Positions 44,631-53,821 of a DNA stretch of 63,957 nucleotides are shown here, in pieces; the first letter of the stretch is position 1; the number at the start of each line of letters is the position of its first letter. The stretch is from SAR202 cluster bacterium (GTDB lineage: Bacteria > Chloroflexota > Dehalococcoidia > Lucifugimonadales > UBA826), in assembly GCA_009392815.1 (NCBI GenBank), contig VFFS01000057.1, positions 1 to 63,957 on the forward strand, read 5' to 3'. Below the pieces are notes generated by a model. That model had not been told where the DNA came from. It saw nothing but the letters and a program-made list of their open reading frames with translations, and did no database searches. The translations under genes were made by a program, and so were the position numbers.

Positions 44631-44704
44631 TGCGCTTGGTGGGACTCGAACCCACGGCCTCAGCCTCCGCAGGGCTGCGCTCTATCCAACTGAGCTACAA
44701 GCGC
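44631..44704 (-). tRNA. tRNA-Arg (anticodon GCG), no encoded CCA
   Basis: A 74-nt cloverleaf: acceptor GCGCTTG/CAAGCGC, D arm GCTCAGTTGGATAGAGC, anticodon stem CAGCC/GGCTG around loop CTGCGGA, T arm GTGGG-TTCGAGT-CCCAC, discriminator A. The bases that follow are CTT, so CCA must be added after transcription, unlike the neighbouring tRNA-Val. The GCG anticodon would read CGC and CGU without the adenosine-to-inosine edit that most bacteria use for ACG tRNA-Arg. Confidence 0.9.
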
Positions 44705-44851
44705 ATGTATCCATTATTTAGGCCAGTAATTTCATCATCCCGGTAACGTTCGAGCGGATTAACGAGATTCAATTTAGCCAGTCACGCCTTAGACACCAGA
44801 GATAAATGTTAGTTGTCTGGAATCGCCTAGTCAATTTAGCGTGGACTCTTA

Positions 44852-45934
44852 CTATCCAAAGGTTCGAATCTTACTAACTGTTTCAGAGTCCAATTTCCTT
44901 ACGACTTCGCTGACTAACTTAATAGCTTTATTAACATCATCAAGATGTATTATTGAATTATGGCTATGCAAATATCGAGTTGGGACGGTGATGTTAATTG
45001 ACGGAGTCCCACCTTTGGATCTCTGCATTTCTGCCCCATCTTGACCATATCCGCTGAGCACGTTGTATTGAAGGTCCATTTCTAAGTCAGATGCTGTTTC
45101 TTCCACCAAATCACGAAGGTTCTGATTTGGTAGCATCGAAGAATCATGTAGAAATATTGCCGGGCCTTTTCCCAGACTTTCCTGTGCCTCAAATTCTGAA
45201 ATTCCGGGATAATCACTAGCCACTCCAGATTCTAAATTGATTCCGATGTCTGGCGCGACTATCTCACTGCTAGTATGAGCGCCTCTTAGCCCCACCTCTT
45301 CCTGTACAGTCGCCACGGCATAGATATTGCAGGGTAGGTTGACTTCGCTCAGGATTTCAACAACTCCGCTCATTACAGCCAAGCCCGCTCTGTCATCCCA
45401 GGCTTTACCTAGAAGAAAATCACCTTGGTTGAGACGTTCAAATTTGCTTATCGGTGAAATCGGGTCCCCTGGTCTGATACCCAATCTGGTCATGGCATCT
45501 TTCTTGTCTAAGGCCCCTACGTCCAAAAAAAGGTTCTCTTTTTTAAAAACTCTACTTTTTTCTTCCGCTGACATGACGTGTGGGGTTTTAATTCCCGATA
45601 TTCCATTTACTTTTCCTGAGGAGGTTGAAATAACCCATCGCTGTCCTACTATTGCTTGATCTAACCATCCCCCTATGGTTTGAAATTTTATAAAACCGTC
45701 AGTGGTTATATATCGGACCATCAACCCAACTTCATCCATATGTGCTGAGAGCATGACATTCGGTAGGTCATCATCTTTTTTAATATTGGCGATCAAAGAT
45801 CCGAGTCCGTCTGTGGTGACTGTATCTACATAAGGAGTCAAAATATCTTTCATGACATTTCTTACTTCATGTTCGTGACCTGAAATACCTGGGGCTTCAG
45901 ACAGTGATTTAAGTATCTCAACTATGTTAGACAT
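44852..45934 (-). CDS. M42 family metallopeptidase (glutamyl aminopeptidase/endoglucanase type)
   Basis: A 360-residue di-zinc aminopeptidase of the M42 family. SAHMDEVGLMVRY carries the first metal His and catalytic Asp, KAWDDRAGLAVM the bridging Asp, VATVQEEVGLRGA the catalytic Glu pair, and the C-terminal HSHNSIIH region another ligand. Such enzymes form cytosolic dodecamers trimming peptides. Length is standard. The gene stands alone on the minus strand between the tRNA pair and the HsaA-like gene. Confidence 0.93.
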   Translation of the reverse strand: MSNIVEILKSLSEAPGISGHEHEVRNVMKDILTPYVDTVTTDGLGSLIANIKKDDDLPNVMLSAHMDEVGLMVRYITTDGFIKFQTIGGWLDQAIVGQRWVISTSSGKVNGISGIKTPHVMSAEEKSRVFKKENLFLDVGALDKKDAMTRLGIRPGDPISPISKFERLNQGDFLLGKAWDDRAGLAVMSGVVEILSEVNLPCNIYAVATVQEEVGLRGAHTSSEIVAPDIGINLESGVASDYPGISEFEAQESLGKGPAIFLHDSSMLPNQNLRDLVEETASDLEMDLQYNVLSGYGQDGAEMQRSKGGTPSINITVPTRYLHSHNSIIHLDDVNKAIKLVSEVVRKLDSETVSKIRTFG

Positions 45935-46051
45935 ATCCTCTTCTCCGCTTCCAAATAGTTTTGGGAATTTTTCGTATGTATAGAACTTATTTAGGTTTAT
46001 ATCATTATCTTTTTGACTGTCGCTGTAACTCTAGTTACCATTTTCGACGAT

Positions 46052-47215
46052 ATGGTTAAAAGTTCAACAATGCCAGTGACGGAAAGTCATTTTATATCTG
46101 TTGCAAGGGGTATCGTACCCCTAATACAGCAGCACGCATCCTCAATTAATCGTGAGCGACAGCTTACAGACAGGGTTTCTGGCCCCATGGCTGATGCCGG
46201 ATTATTCAGGTTGTTGATTCCTAAATCCAGGGGTGGATACGAAATTGATTATCTAGAATTTCTAAAGATTGTTTCGATTATTGCTGAGGCGGACGGTAGT
46301 GTCGCTTGGTGCCTGAATCAGAACAATGTTCTTTCCACTTTGTCTGCCTTCATGCCCGGTAGCTTGGCAGAAGAGATATGGGCTGAACGAAGGGCAGTTT
46401 TGTCCAATGGCCCTCCTGTGAATCCAAAAGCTGTACCAGTGGAAGATGGTTATGTTTTGAATGGTCGTTGGAACTTCAGTAGTGGTTCCCGCCATGCCAC
46501 TTGGCGTGTCGCCTTGACTCCAGTTGAAGGGAGGAAAGGATCTAATGGTCAGTCCGAAGTAAGGAACATGATTGTTCCAGCGGACTGGGTAGAGATGGAA
46601 GATACTTGGCAGGTCAATGGTTTAAGGGGTACTGGCAGTTTCAGCTTTTCTGTTGATGATTTGTTTGTTCCTGAAAGATTAACTTTTATAGATGGTGGAC
46701 CTCCAGAGGTGGAAGGGCCACTTTACATAATGCCTAAAAGCCTATTGTTTTGTTCCGGATTTGCTACGACTGCTCTGGGTGTCGCCAGAGCGGGATTAGA
46801 TTCTGTAATCGAGTTGTCTCGCGCAAAAACACCTCAGGAGCAGAAACTTCTAATGGAGCAACCTTTCACTCAGCGCGAAATAGGCCAGGCAGAGGCTATT
46901 TGGCGATCTGCCAAGGCCTATCTTTCTGACAGTGCGGAATCGGCATGGCACTTTGCGGTGACAGAGGGAGAAATTCCAGTTGAAGAGCGTATTAATCTAC
47001 GATTATCAAGTACGCACGCTATAAGAGAAGCGGTGAAGGTTGCAGATATTGCATATTCATTGACCGGCTCGAGCGCCATATTTGAGCAAACCGCGATACA
47101 GAGAAAATCTCAGGACGTAAGAACTATATCGCAGCAAATTCAAGGTAGATTTTCCCATTACGATACGGCCGGGCAGCATTTCCTCGGCATGAGTCCCCAG
47201 GGCAGACTTTTTTGA
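46052..47215 (+). CDS. HsaA-like acyl-CoA dehydrogenase-fold flavin monooxygenase
   Basis: A protein of about 387 residues in the acyl-CoA dehydrogenase fold, with the C-terminal Acyl-CoA_dh_2 domain of FMNH2/FAD-dependent hydroxylases such as HsaA. MADAGLFRLLIPKSRGGYE and DGSVAWCLNQNNVLS lie in the N-terminal half, RWNFSSGSRHATWRV in the middle barrel, and the end HYDTAGQHFLGMSP is family-typical. Such enzymes hydroxylate aromatic or similar rings and need a separate flavin reductase (compare 31780-32253). Three in-frame starts exist (TTG 46013, ATG 46052, ATG 46070), none with a good ribosome site; I use 46052. The DapA-like gene follows after 28 bases. Confidence 0.87.
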   Translation: MVKSSTMPVTESHFISVARGIVPLIQQHASSINRERQLTDRVSGPMADAGLFRLLIPKSRGGYEIDYLEFLKIVSIIAEADGSVAWCLNQNNVLSTLSAFMPGSLAEEIWAERRAVLSNGPPVNPKAVPVEDGYVLNGRWNFSSGSRHATWRVALTPVEGRKGSNGQSEVRNMIVPADWVEMEDTWQVNGLRGTGSFSFSVDDLFVPERLTFIDGGPPEVEGPLYIMPKSLLFCSGFATTALGVARAGLDSVIELSRAKTPQEQKLLMEQPFTQREIGQAEAIWRSAKAYLSDSAESAWHFAVTEGEIPVEERINLRLSSTHAIREAVKVADIAYSLTGSSAIFEQTAIQRKSQDVRTISQQIQGRFSHYDTAGQHFLGMSPQGRLF

Positions 47216-47243
47216 CTCTGATCAGGCATTAGGAAGTGACCGA

Positions 47244-48140
47244 ATGAGTTTAATACCAGATAGGAGCTCTATACCCGTAGTAGCACCTACTCCAACTCCG
47301 TTTACTGGCAAGGATAAACCAGACTACGATTTGCTTGCTGGGAACATAGAAAAATGGATGGCGACCGGCCTTAGTGGATTTGTGGTGGGATCCTATGGGG
47401 GAGAAGAATTCCATCTTTCAGGCAAGGAAAAGATACGCTGTGTGGAGGTGGTCTCACAGGCTCATAAAGGGAATCGTTTTGTTATTGCAGGTATTGATAC
47501 GCCTTCACCTACTGCCGCACTATCGCAGGCCGAAGAATATGCCCGCGCAGGTGCTGACATGATTAGAGTGCGGATTCCAGATATACCCGGAGATAAATCC
47601 GACAGAGGTGTAGTGGAATATTTTGATCAAGTTGTTTCCATGAGTCCTTTGCCAGTTATTGTTATTCATCAGCCAAAGCAGGCAATGTCAGTAAATGCTA
47701 CTCCAGAGGAGATGTTGGCAGTCACTTCTATGGACAATGTTTATGCCTATATCATGTCTCTGAATTTTAGGTGGGAATGTCGAGTACCTTCGTTCATACA
47801 TGAGTCTACCCAGTTGTGGACCTGTAATGGCACACTACTACTGCCCGGCGCAATGATAGGGGCTGACGGAGCATGTCTGTTCTTTGCAAACTGGGCTCCT
47901 GATATTTGCCGGAGAATAATCTGTTTGGTCAAAGAAGGTCACTACTCAGAAGCTAGAGATATCCAGTCGAAAATAACACATGCGGACTTTATTGGTATGG
48001 ATAAAGGGGTCGCTGCGCTGAAGTCAGGTCTTAATATGCTTGGGTATGAGACGACTGTGCCTAGAAGACCCACTCGTTCCCTGAATTCCGACGAGGAGTC
48101 GGAACTCAGGGAAGCATTTGAAACCGCAGGAATATTGTGA
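47244..48140 (+). CDS. DapA-family lyase/aldolase lacking the Schiff-base lysine
   Basis: A 298-residue TIM barrel of the dihydrodipicolinate synthase/N-acetylneuraminate lyase family. The entry loop GFVVGSYGGEEFHL matches GTTGE, and VIAGIDTPSPTAALSQAEEYARAGAD is conserved. At the catalytic strand, where class I enzymes have a GIK, this protein reads VYAYIMSLNF, so the lysine is Ile or Met. The tyrosine of YNxP is also changed (IHQPKQ). It is therefore either noncatalytic or a different activity. It shares an operon with the HsaA-like gene; the paralogue at 59264 keeps the lysine. Confidence 0.88.
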   Translation: MSLIPDRSSIPVVAPTPTPFTGKDKPDYDLLAGNIEKWMATGLSGFVVGSYGGEEFHLSGKEKIRCVEVVSQAHKGNRFVIAGIDTPSPTAALSQAEEYARAGADMIRVRIPDIPGDKSDRGVVEYFDQVVSMSPLPVIVIHQPKQAMSVNATPEEMLAVTSMDNVYAYIMSLNFRWECRVPSFIHESTQLWTCNGTLLLPGAMIGADGACLFFANWAPDICRRIICLVKEGHYSEARDIQSKITHADFIGMDKGVAALKSGLNMLGYETTVPRRPTRSLNSDEESELREAFETAGIL

Positions 48141-48163
48141 GGATATAACGGTTTAATATCCTC
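48139..48163. terminator. Symmetric hairpin between convergent genes
   Basis: GAGGATAT and ATATCCTC form an 8-bp perfect stem around a 9-base loop. The structure begins within the stop codon of the DapA-like gene and ends in the last codons of the convergent aldolase gene. The T tract is weak, so it is a possible bidirectional terminator only. Confidence 0.45.
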
Positions 48164-48878
48164 TTATACCATCTCCACTTTTAAGCATTTCGTTGACCGC
48201 ATCCCTTAAGGCTATTGTGGCATCAATTGTTACCATGACATCCTCATTGCGGTATTTGCCGGCAGCATGTATTTTTGCGGTTCCTTCGTCTGTGACTTTT
48301 ATGCAGTCTGGATGGTCCGGCTCCCCCGGGTATCCCATGGATTGCGCTAAGTCATTGGGGCCCCCGGCAAAAACGTTGATTCCATCAACCTGCAATATTT
48401 CATCCAGATTGTTATATGCTTTTATGTCTTCAATTTGTGGCATTACCAAAAGATCATCATTTGTATCATCCATCATTTTCTTTAAGTCATCCAAAAGCCC
48501 GAATCTCTGGACTCGTTTGCTGGTATAGCTTCTGTGACCTCGTGGCATAAAATAGCAGCAGTCTACGACAGCTTCCAATTCTTCTTTGGTGTTTACAAAG
48601 GGTACTGTAATAGCCTTTATACCCCGATCAATATAGTTCAGTATATTGCTCGGTATTTGGTCAGGGACACGCATTGTAGGGGTGACGCCCCAGCCGTCGC
48701 ACATGCGACAAAACCTGTCAATTGTTTCCGGAGTAATCGGTGCATGCTGACCGTCGTAGTTTACGAAGTCTAGCCCCATGACCCCTGCAAGTTCTATTAT
48801 TTCGTCCGCATAATAGCTCAGACCTATCCCGTAGGCTTTTTCACCTTTCTGCATTTTCTCAATTACTTTGTTTGCCAT
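48153..48878 (-). CDS. HpcH/HpaI aldolase family protein
   Basis: A 241-residue class II pyruvate-type aldolase barrel. The catalytic His is in NYDGQHAPI (where most have DGEH), the Arg of TMRVPDQ contacts pyruvate, the metal-binding Glu is in PQIEDIKAY and the Asp in FAGGPNDLAQSMGYPG. Family members split 2-keto-3-deoxy sugar acids or 4-hydroxy-2-oxo acids to pyruvate and an aldehyde in the cytosol. It is close to the DapA-like and LDH2-like genes, which fits acid-sugar catabolism. Upstream 48879-48964 contains nothing evident. Confidence 0.9.
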   Translation of the reverse strand: MANKVIEKMQKGEKAYGIGLSYYADEIIELAGVMGLDFVNYDGQHAPITPETIDRFCRMCDGWGVTPTMRVPDQIPSNILNYIDRGIKAITVPFVNTKEELEAVVDCCYFMPRGHRSYTSKRVQRFGLLDDLKKMMDDTNDDLLVMPQIEDIKAYNNLDEILQVDGINVFAGGPNDLAQSMGYPGEPDHPDCIKVTDEGTAKIHAAGKYRNEDVMVTIDATIALRDAVNEMLKSGDGIRGY

Positions 48879-48964
48879 TTTTTTGCTCCTCTCATTTGTT
48901 GGGCGGGATCATAACATCAGAATGTATATATAGTGTAGCCTGTGCAGCTTCGTTATTTCAGAAT

Positions 48965-49309
48965 CTAGGCCTTTTTCCCACCATGTCTGTAAGGTCGAGA
49001 TTTGTTGTATTCCATTTTTTTGGTCAAAGCCTCTTCCAAGTCTAGTCCGTAGGCTCCACACATATCTGCGATACGAATGATTGCGTCTGCAAGTTCAACA
49101 GTAAAACCCTCCGGTTTCCCATTTTCTTCGTTCCAGTTTTTTGACAATCCTTCTTTTCCAAGGTCCCGATATACCTCGAGTGCTTCACTTATCTCGCTGT
49201 GCACTAAGGCTAGTAGTTCCCCTACACTTTTATCGGGGTTCTCCCACCAGCCGTGATCTTTTGATATTTGATGAGAATCCCGTATAAGTTCTTTGATTGT
49301 GAGATTCAT
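48965..49309 (-). CDS. MazG-like nucleotide pyrophosphohydrolase
   Basis: A 114-residue all-alpha NTP-PPase domain. HSEISEALEVYR and ELADAIIRIADMCGAYG provide the ExxE and ExxD magnesium-binding pairs of the MazG superfamily, which hydrolyse nucleoside triphosphates to monophosphates, cleaning aberrant nucleotides. The ATG at 49309 follows AGGAAAG by three bases; a TTG 15 bases upstream overlaps that site. It follows an LLM gene on the same strand after 24 bases. Confidence 0.88.
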   Translation of the reverse strand: MNLTIKELIRDSHQISKDHGWWENPDKSVGELLALVHSEISEALEVYRDLGKEGLSKNWNEENGKPEGFTVELADAIIRIADMCGAYGLDLEEALTKKMEYNKSRPYRHGGKKA

Positions 49310-49333
49310 GTGCTTTCCTGTCAAAATTTGTAA

Positions 49334-50344
49334 TCAGATGAATTTGCCAATTGATTCGATTATGTTGTGGTAGCCGGCAGCGTCTGGTTCGTTAAATACG
49401 AGACGTATCTCGTCCACTCCATCATCGTAATATCTCTGCATTTGCTCCAGACATTCACTGGCGGAACCTATTAATGCAGTCGCTGATACCATCTCGTCAG
49501 TCACAAGATCAGCGGCTCCCGTCCGATCACGGTCTAAGTATTTTTTTCTGATCGCGTCTGATTCTTCGCCAAAGCCTATTCTGTGCATATATTCATGGTA
49601 AAAGGTTCCCATTCCTCCTATATAAAAGGCGATGTGTGGGCGTTCCCTGTTGAAGGCCTCTTTCTTATCATCCGTAATGTAAATTGAAACCTGAGGAGAT
49701 ACCGTGATGTCTGAGATCGATCTTCCTGTAATGGATGCTCCTGACTTCAATTTATTGTAAGAAGGGGCCATTCGTCCAGGAGAGTAATATATAGGCAGCC
49801 AACCGTCTGCGATTTCCCCGGTCATTTGCAAACTCAACGGAGTAAGAGAGGCTATGAATATAGGTAAGTTATCTCTAAATGGAGTAAACCTTAATCTAAA
49901 ACGTTTGGTGGAAAAAAACTCACCATCCTGATCTAGCCGATCTCCTTTGAGGGCCATACGAATAAAGTTAATGTATTCCCGCATACGAGAAAGAGGTTTT
50001 TCAAATTTCTCACCGTGGAAATCTTCTATGACTAGCTTACCGCTGGATCCGAGACCCAGAAAGAAACGACCTTTAGACATAATGTCCATATTTAGAGCTG
50101 TCATGGCAAGATTCGCAGGAGTTCTTGCGTAAACTGGAACTATACTAGTCCCTATGGATATTCTCTCTGTTACAGCTGCGAGTTGGGCTAGGGAAGTGAA
50201 GGCGTCTTCGCCCCAGGCTTCCCCCATTGTGAGACTACTAAATCCCAGCTGGTCAGCACGGGCCGCCATTTCTTTCGTTACTCCCCAGTCACTCCCGGGA
50301 GGTCTTAGGCCCATTAGCCCGACTTTTCCACCTATTTTTGCCAT
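49334..50344 (-). CDS. LLM class (luciferase-like) flavin/F420 oxidoreductase
   Basis: A 336-residue TIM barrel of the bacterial luciferase superfamily. AARADQLGFSSLTMGEAWGEDAF begins the barrel, TERISIGTSIVPVYARTPANLAM is the cofactor strand, FLGLGSSGKLVIEDFHG is diagnostic, and a C-terminal DEIRLVF strand is present. The pattern is nearer to the F420-dependent methylene-H4MPT reductase-like branch than to NtaA. Substrate unknown. The ATG at 50344 lies nine bases after AGGA. It follows the LDH2-type gene after 23 bases. Confidence 0.9.
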   Translation of the reverse strand: MAKIGGKVGLMGLRPPGSDWGVTKEMAARADQLGFSSLTMGEAWGEDAFTSLAQLAAVTERISIGTSIVPVYARTPANLAMTALNMDIMSKGRFFLGLGSSGKLVIEDFHGEKFEKPLSRMREYINFIRMALKGDRLDQDGEFFSTKRFRLRFTPFRDNLPIFIASLTPLSLQMTGEIADGWLPIYYSPGRMAPSYNKLKSGASITGRSISDITVSPQVSIYITDDKKEAFNRERPHIAFYIGGMGTFYHEYMHRIGFGEESDAIRKKYLDRDRTGAADLVTDEMVSATALIGSASECLEQMQRYYDDGVDEIRLVFNEPDAAGYHNIIESIGKFI

Positions 50345-50367
50345 CTCAGCTTTCCTCATTCATTGGT

Positions 50368-51441
50368 TTAAAGCCTTGCAGGAAGCTCAAGCTCTGCACT
50401 AATGCTACGAAACCAGTCTATTACTTCAGGGTGATAGGGAATTCCATTTTCTAGCCGTTCCTTTTCTTCTTCGTGTTCTGGGAGACCAGCATATGTGACC
50501 CGGTCATGGCCAGGGGCTGGTTTAGATTCGGTTAACGACTTCATGTACTGGTCAAGATCGTCTTTAAATCCATCTACATCCGTAAATGCGTCAATCTTGT
50601 ACGCCACAAAATGGTGGGAGGCTCCGGCTCTTCTATGAGGTCCTGCGGCTCCTCCAGATAATACTCCTGAGAGTATTTCTATCATTACCGCCAGACTATA
50701 CCCCTTGTGGGACCCTACCTCTCGGGTTCCTCCGAGCGGTAGGATCATATAGTCATCCGGAATATCAGACTCATCCATCAAGGGTGTTCCGTCTGACTGC
50801 GCAATCCAGCCTGGCATGGCTTGTACTCCTAGTCGTTTCGCCAAAGTGATTTTATTTCCGGCAACGGAGCTCATTGAAGCGTCAAAAATAAATGGAGGTT
50901 CATCTCTGGTTGGTGCAGCAATCGCAATAGGATTCAATCCAACTAATCTCTCTGCCCCATGAGTCGGGACTACAGTCACCCCTCCGGTTGTCATGGCGAT
51001 GCCGATCATGTCTTTTTCTAATGCCATAGCGGCGTGGTAGCCAGCGGCACCAAAGTGTCGTCCGTTGGTCACCGAGACTGAGCCGATTCCATATTTGTCA
51101 GCTCTCTCAATGGCCTCATTCATAGCTTGAGGTCCTACTACAAGTCCTAGACCCTGGTCGCTATCAATAGTGCATACCGCTGCGGCTTCGCGGATTATTC
51201 TGGTTTTGGGATTAGGATTGATGGTGCCCTCTTGAAATCCAGCAACATACGATCTCATCATGTTACTGACCCCATGAGACTCTACGCCCCTTATATCTGC
51301 ATACATGAGAACATCTGCAGACTGATCAGCATCATTTTCAGGCATTCCTAATTTGGTGAATATATCAACTAGGGTAGCTCGCATATCCTCCTGATTTACT
51401 CTGACTGCAATATCTTCTGGTACATGAAATCTCTCAAGCAT
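50368..51441 (-). CDS. Malate/L-lactate dehydrogenase family oxidoreductase (LDH2 type)
   Basis: A 357-residue NAD(P)-dependent 2-hydroxyacid dehydrogenase of the Ldh_2 family (malate, ureidoglycolate, sulfolactate and 2,3-diketogulonate enzymes). VESHGVSNMMRSYV near residue 55 has the catalytic His, VTNGRHFGAAGYHA and MTTGG form the nucleotide site, and GTREVGSHKGYSLAVMIEIL is family-typical. The exact hydroxyacid is unknown. It lies upstream of LLM and MazG-like genes on the minus strand. Confidence 0.92.
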   Translation of the reverse strand: MLERFHVPEDIAVRVNQEDMRATLVDIFTKLGMPENDADQSADVLMYADIRGVESHGVSNMMRSYVAGFQEGTINPNPKTRIIREAAAVCTIDSDQGLGLVVGPQAMNEAIERADKYGIGSVSVTNGRHFGAAGYHAAMALEKDMIGIAMTTGGVTVVPTHGAERLVGLNPIAIAAPTRDEPPFIFDASMSSVAGNKITLAKRLGVQAMPGWIAQSDGTPLMDESDIPDDYMILPLGGTREVGSHKGYSLAVMIEILSGVLSGGAAGPHRRAGASHHFVAYKIDAFTDVDGFKDDLDQYMKSLTESKPAPGHDRVTYAGLPEHEEEKERLENGIPYHPEVIDWFRSISAELELPARL

Positions 51442-51571
51442 GTTAAAAAGAATCCTTTTATTTCAAATATTGGTTATTACTCAACAGTGGTTCACTTCTA
51501 GCAATGTGTCTATGACTATGGAATCCTAGCACTATGTGGTCGTTATTTGTTTGTAGTCAGCTAAAATTGTT

Positions 51572-52759
51572 TTAACCCTTTAGCGAATTTAAGTCAGATC
51601 CTGGAAAATATGTGGATGGAGTGACCGAGGTTACTGAACTAGCTCTCTTTTCAAGCCAGTAATCGTATGCTGGGGGGGTTACCTGGTATGGATTTTCAGC
51701 TCCTAGCTTTAATGCCGCGTCAAGCGCCCAGTTAGGGTTGTGCAGAAGTTCCCTTGCCAAGGCGATCAAGTCTGCCTCTTCATTTTTCAAGATATTCTCT
51801 GCTTGCTCAGCATGTACTATCAGGCCTACTGCCATACTTTTTATTTCTGCTTCATTTCGAATTTTTTTAGCGTAGGGTACCTGGTATCCATAACTCACTG
51901 GTCCCGCACTTATGACTGGACTTCCTCTCATTCCACCAGATGAACAATCAATGACGTCGACACCTCTAGCTTTTACCAATCTGGATAGAATTACGCTTTT
52001 GTCTGGATCCCATCCTGCGTCGTCTTCAACCGATAACCTCATGAACAAAGGTTTGCTTTCAGGCCAATTTCGTCGTACTTCTTCTACTATTTCTGTTGCA
52101 AATCTCATTCTATTTTCTTCGGATCCGCCGTACATGTCATTTCTTTGATTTGCCTGCGGAGATAAAAACTGGTGTATCAAATAACCGTGTGCTGCATGTA
52201 TCTCCAGCACATCGAATCCTGCGGCATGAGCTCTCGCTGCGGCCTGACCCCACATTGCTACGAGTTCCTGCACTTCTTTGGTAGAGAGGCTTCTGGGAAC
52301 AGGTTCTGTATTATTAGAACCTATAGGACTTGGAGCTATTAATTCCCAATTGTCCCAGTCAGTGACACCTGCCAATGCGGCTCCTTCTGGGGTCAAAGGA
52401 TGTCCACCTTCCCATGGTCGGAATCTTCTCGCCTTTCTACCACTATGTCCCAGTTGGATACCTGGAACGGAATCTTGGTTTCTTATGAAGTCTGCCAGTT
52501 TTTTGAAGTGGGGGATGAAAGCATCATTCCAAAGACCTAAATCCCCAGCCGTACCGCAACCTCTTCTGTCCACCTTGGTGGATTCTATGAATACTAGGCC
52601 GGCTCCTCCCGCGGCGAATCTTCCCGCATTCATTAGGTGCCAATCAGTGGGGAATCCTTTCACCGCAGCGTACTGATGCATTGGCGCAACAACAACCCTG
52701 TTTTTTAGGTTCACATTCCTTATGGAAATTGGGTTGAAGAGCCTTGGAGTTTTTGGCAT
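51572..52759 (-). CDS. NADH:flavin oxidoreductase, old yellow enzyme family (YqjM-like)
   Basis: A 395-residue FMN-dependent ene-reductase. NLKNRVVVAPMHQYAA begins the barrel, IQLGHSGRKARR is the FMN-binding Gln/His region, EIHAAHGYLIHQFLSP carries the catalytic His pair, and DVIDCSSGG and LARELLHNPNWALDAA close it. The THAGRKA and C-terminal features match the thermophilic-like/YqjM class rather than yeast OYE. It reduces activated C=C bonds. The gene is divergent from the small membrane protein gene. Confidence 0.93.
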   Translation of the reverse strand: MPKTPRLFNPISIRNVNLKNRVVVAPMHQYAAVKGFPTDWHLMNAGRFAAGGAGLVFIESTKVDRRGCGTAGDLGLWNDAFIPHFKKLADFIRNQDSVPGIQLGHSGRKARRFRPWEGGHPLTPEGAALAGVTDWDNWELIAPSPIGSNNTEPVPRSLSTKEVQELVAMWGQAAARAHAAGFDVLEIHAAHGYLIHQFLSPQANQRNDMYGGSEENRMRFATEIVEEVRRNWPESKPLFMRLSVEDDAGWDPDKSVILSRLVKARGVDVIDCSSGGMRGSPVISAGPVSYGYQVPYAKKIRNEAEIKSMAVGLIVHAEQAENILKNEEADLIALARELLHNPNWALDAALKLGAENPYQVTPPAYDYWLEKRASSVTSVTPSTYFPGSDLNSLKG

Positions 52760-52911
52760 TGATTCACCTTGTGTTAAGACTTAGTAAAGATGGTAGCACC
52801 GTTTTATGATGAGGTGGCAATATTCTTTTTGGCCAGCAGACGGACCTTTATGAAGAAATGGGAGTTTATTAAGATTCTTTTTTCTACATTTGCCAGTAGA
52901 ATTGAATATAT

Positions 52912-53367
52912 ATGTTTAGAATGGAATTACTTGTCTCCGCTATAGCCAGACTTTTGGCAGCAGTTTTCTTTTCGGTTGTATTGATCGTTCTTACCTGGGC
53001 TTTTGTAAAGGTTTTCCTTCAACCATCCGCTTCGGACCCAACTATGTATTTTTTGAAACATGCCCTTCTCGTTGGAGGTGCTGCATCAGTTGGGATTATT
53101 CCGGCATGGTGGAACACAGCTACACCATTGGTAACTAATTTTAAGATGGCACTTACAGTAGTTATTGTTTCTATGCTTTCATCATGGGTTTTGAATGAAA
53201 TCAGAGGGGTCGAGACTCATTACGCTCTTTTTGGTGGAGTCCACAGAGTGGAGGTTTTCTCGGTCAGGTATATGCTTGAAGGCATGATGGCCGGCGCTGT
53301 TATAGGTGGGAATTTAATAGGGCTTGGATTCTATAGCTACCGAGGTCTTATTTACCGAGAATTCTAG
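52912..53367 (+). CDS. Small membrane protein of unknown function
   Basis: A 151-residue protein with four predicted membrane helices (about residues 5-32, 44-66, 78-95 and 125-145). No known motif is visible. It stands at the head of the plus-strand catabolic genes but is separated from the next gene by 129 bases. An ATG nine bases downstream (M4) is an alternative start; neither has a strong ribosome site. Confidence 0.65.
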   Translation: MFRMELLVSAIARLLAAVFFSVVLIVLTWAFVKVFLQPSASDPTMYFLKHALLVGGAASVGIIPAWWNTATPLVTNFKMALTVVIVSMLSSWVLNEIRGVETHYALFGGVHRVEVFSVRYMLEGMMAGAVIGGNLIGLGFYSYRGLIYREF

Positions 53368-53496
53368 GTTCTGTAATTTTTGAACTGTAGTGGAATCTGC
53401 CTGCAAGCTTCGATCCAAAACCTTGTAATGTAACTTTTCCTTTTACAGATATTGGTTTTACGATGTAAACATTCAAATAATGTGAGGTGGCCGACT

Positions 53497-53775
53497 ATGC
53501 TCTTTCTTGTAATAAGTAATCCCGAACCTGTGCGTCCGTCCACTGTTGTTGAAAACAGGAAAAGATATTGGCCCTGGGCTCAGGGCCTATTGGATTCAGG
53601 AAAAGCACAGTCTTTTTATGCTAGAACGGGTAGGGGAGCTGTCGCTATTTTTGATGTGGAGTCAAATGAAACTCTTCACGCACTGCTGAATGAGTGGTCA
53701 GAAATAGTTCCAGCTGAATTTCAAATATATCCTCTCATTTCCCCTGATTCTATTCGTCAATTTCTTGAAAAATAG
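53497..53775 (+). CDS. Muconolactone isomerase-like ferredoxin-fold protein
   Basis: A 92-residue protein of the muconolactone delta-isomerase-like dimeric alpha+beta barrel group. MLFLVIS begins strand 1 and AVAIFDVESNETLHALLNEW matches the IFDVESNxELHxLL motif of muconolactone isomerases. Those enzymes move a double bond in lactones of the beta-ketoadipate route. Here the rest of that route is absent, so it may isomerise another lactone. The ATG at 53497 follows GAGGTGG by six bases; a longer frame to 53452 is not needed. It is first of five closely spaced genes. Confidence 0.8.
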   Translation: MLFLVISNPEPVRPSTVVENRKRYWPWAQGLLDSGKAQSFYARTGRGAVAIFDVESNETLHALLNEWSEIVPAEFQIYPLISPDSIRQFLEK

Positions 53776-53821
53776 CGCAGAAAATATGTGGATATATCGA
53801 TGACAAAAATAGGAGTTAAAT

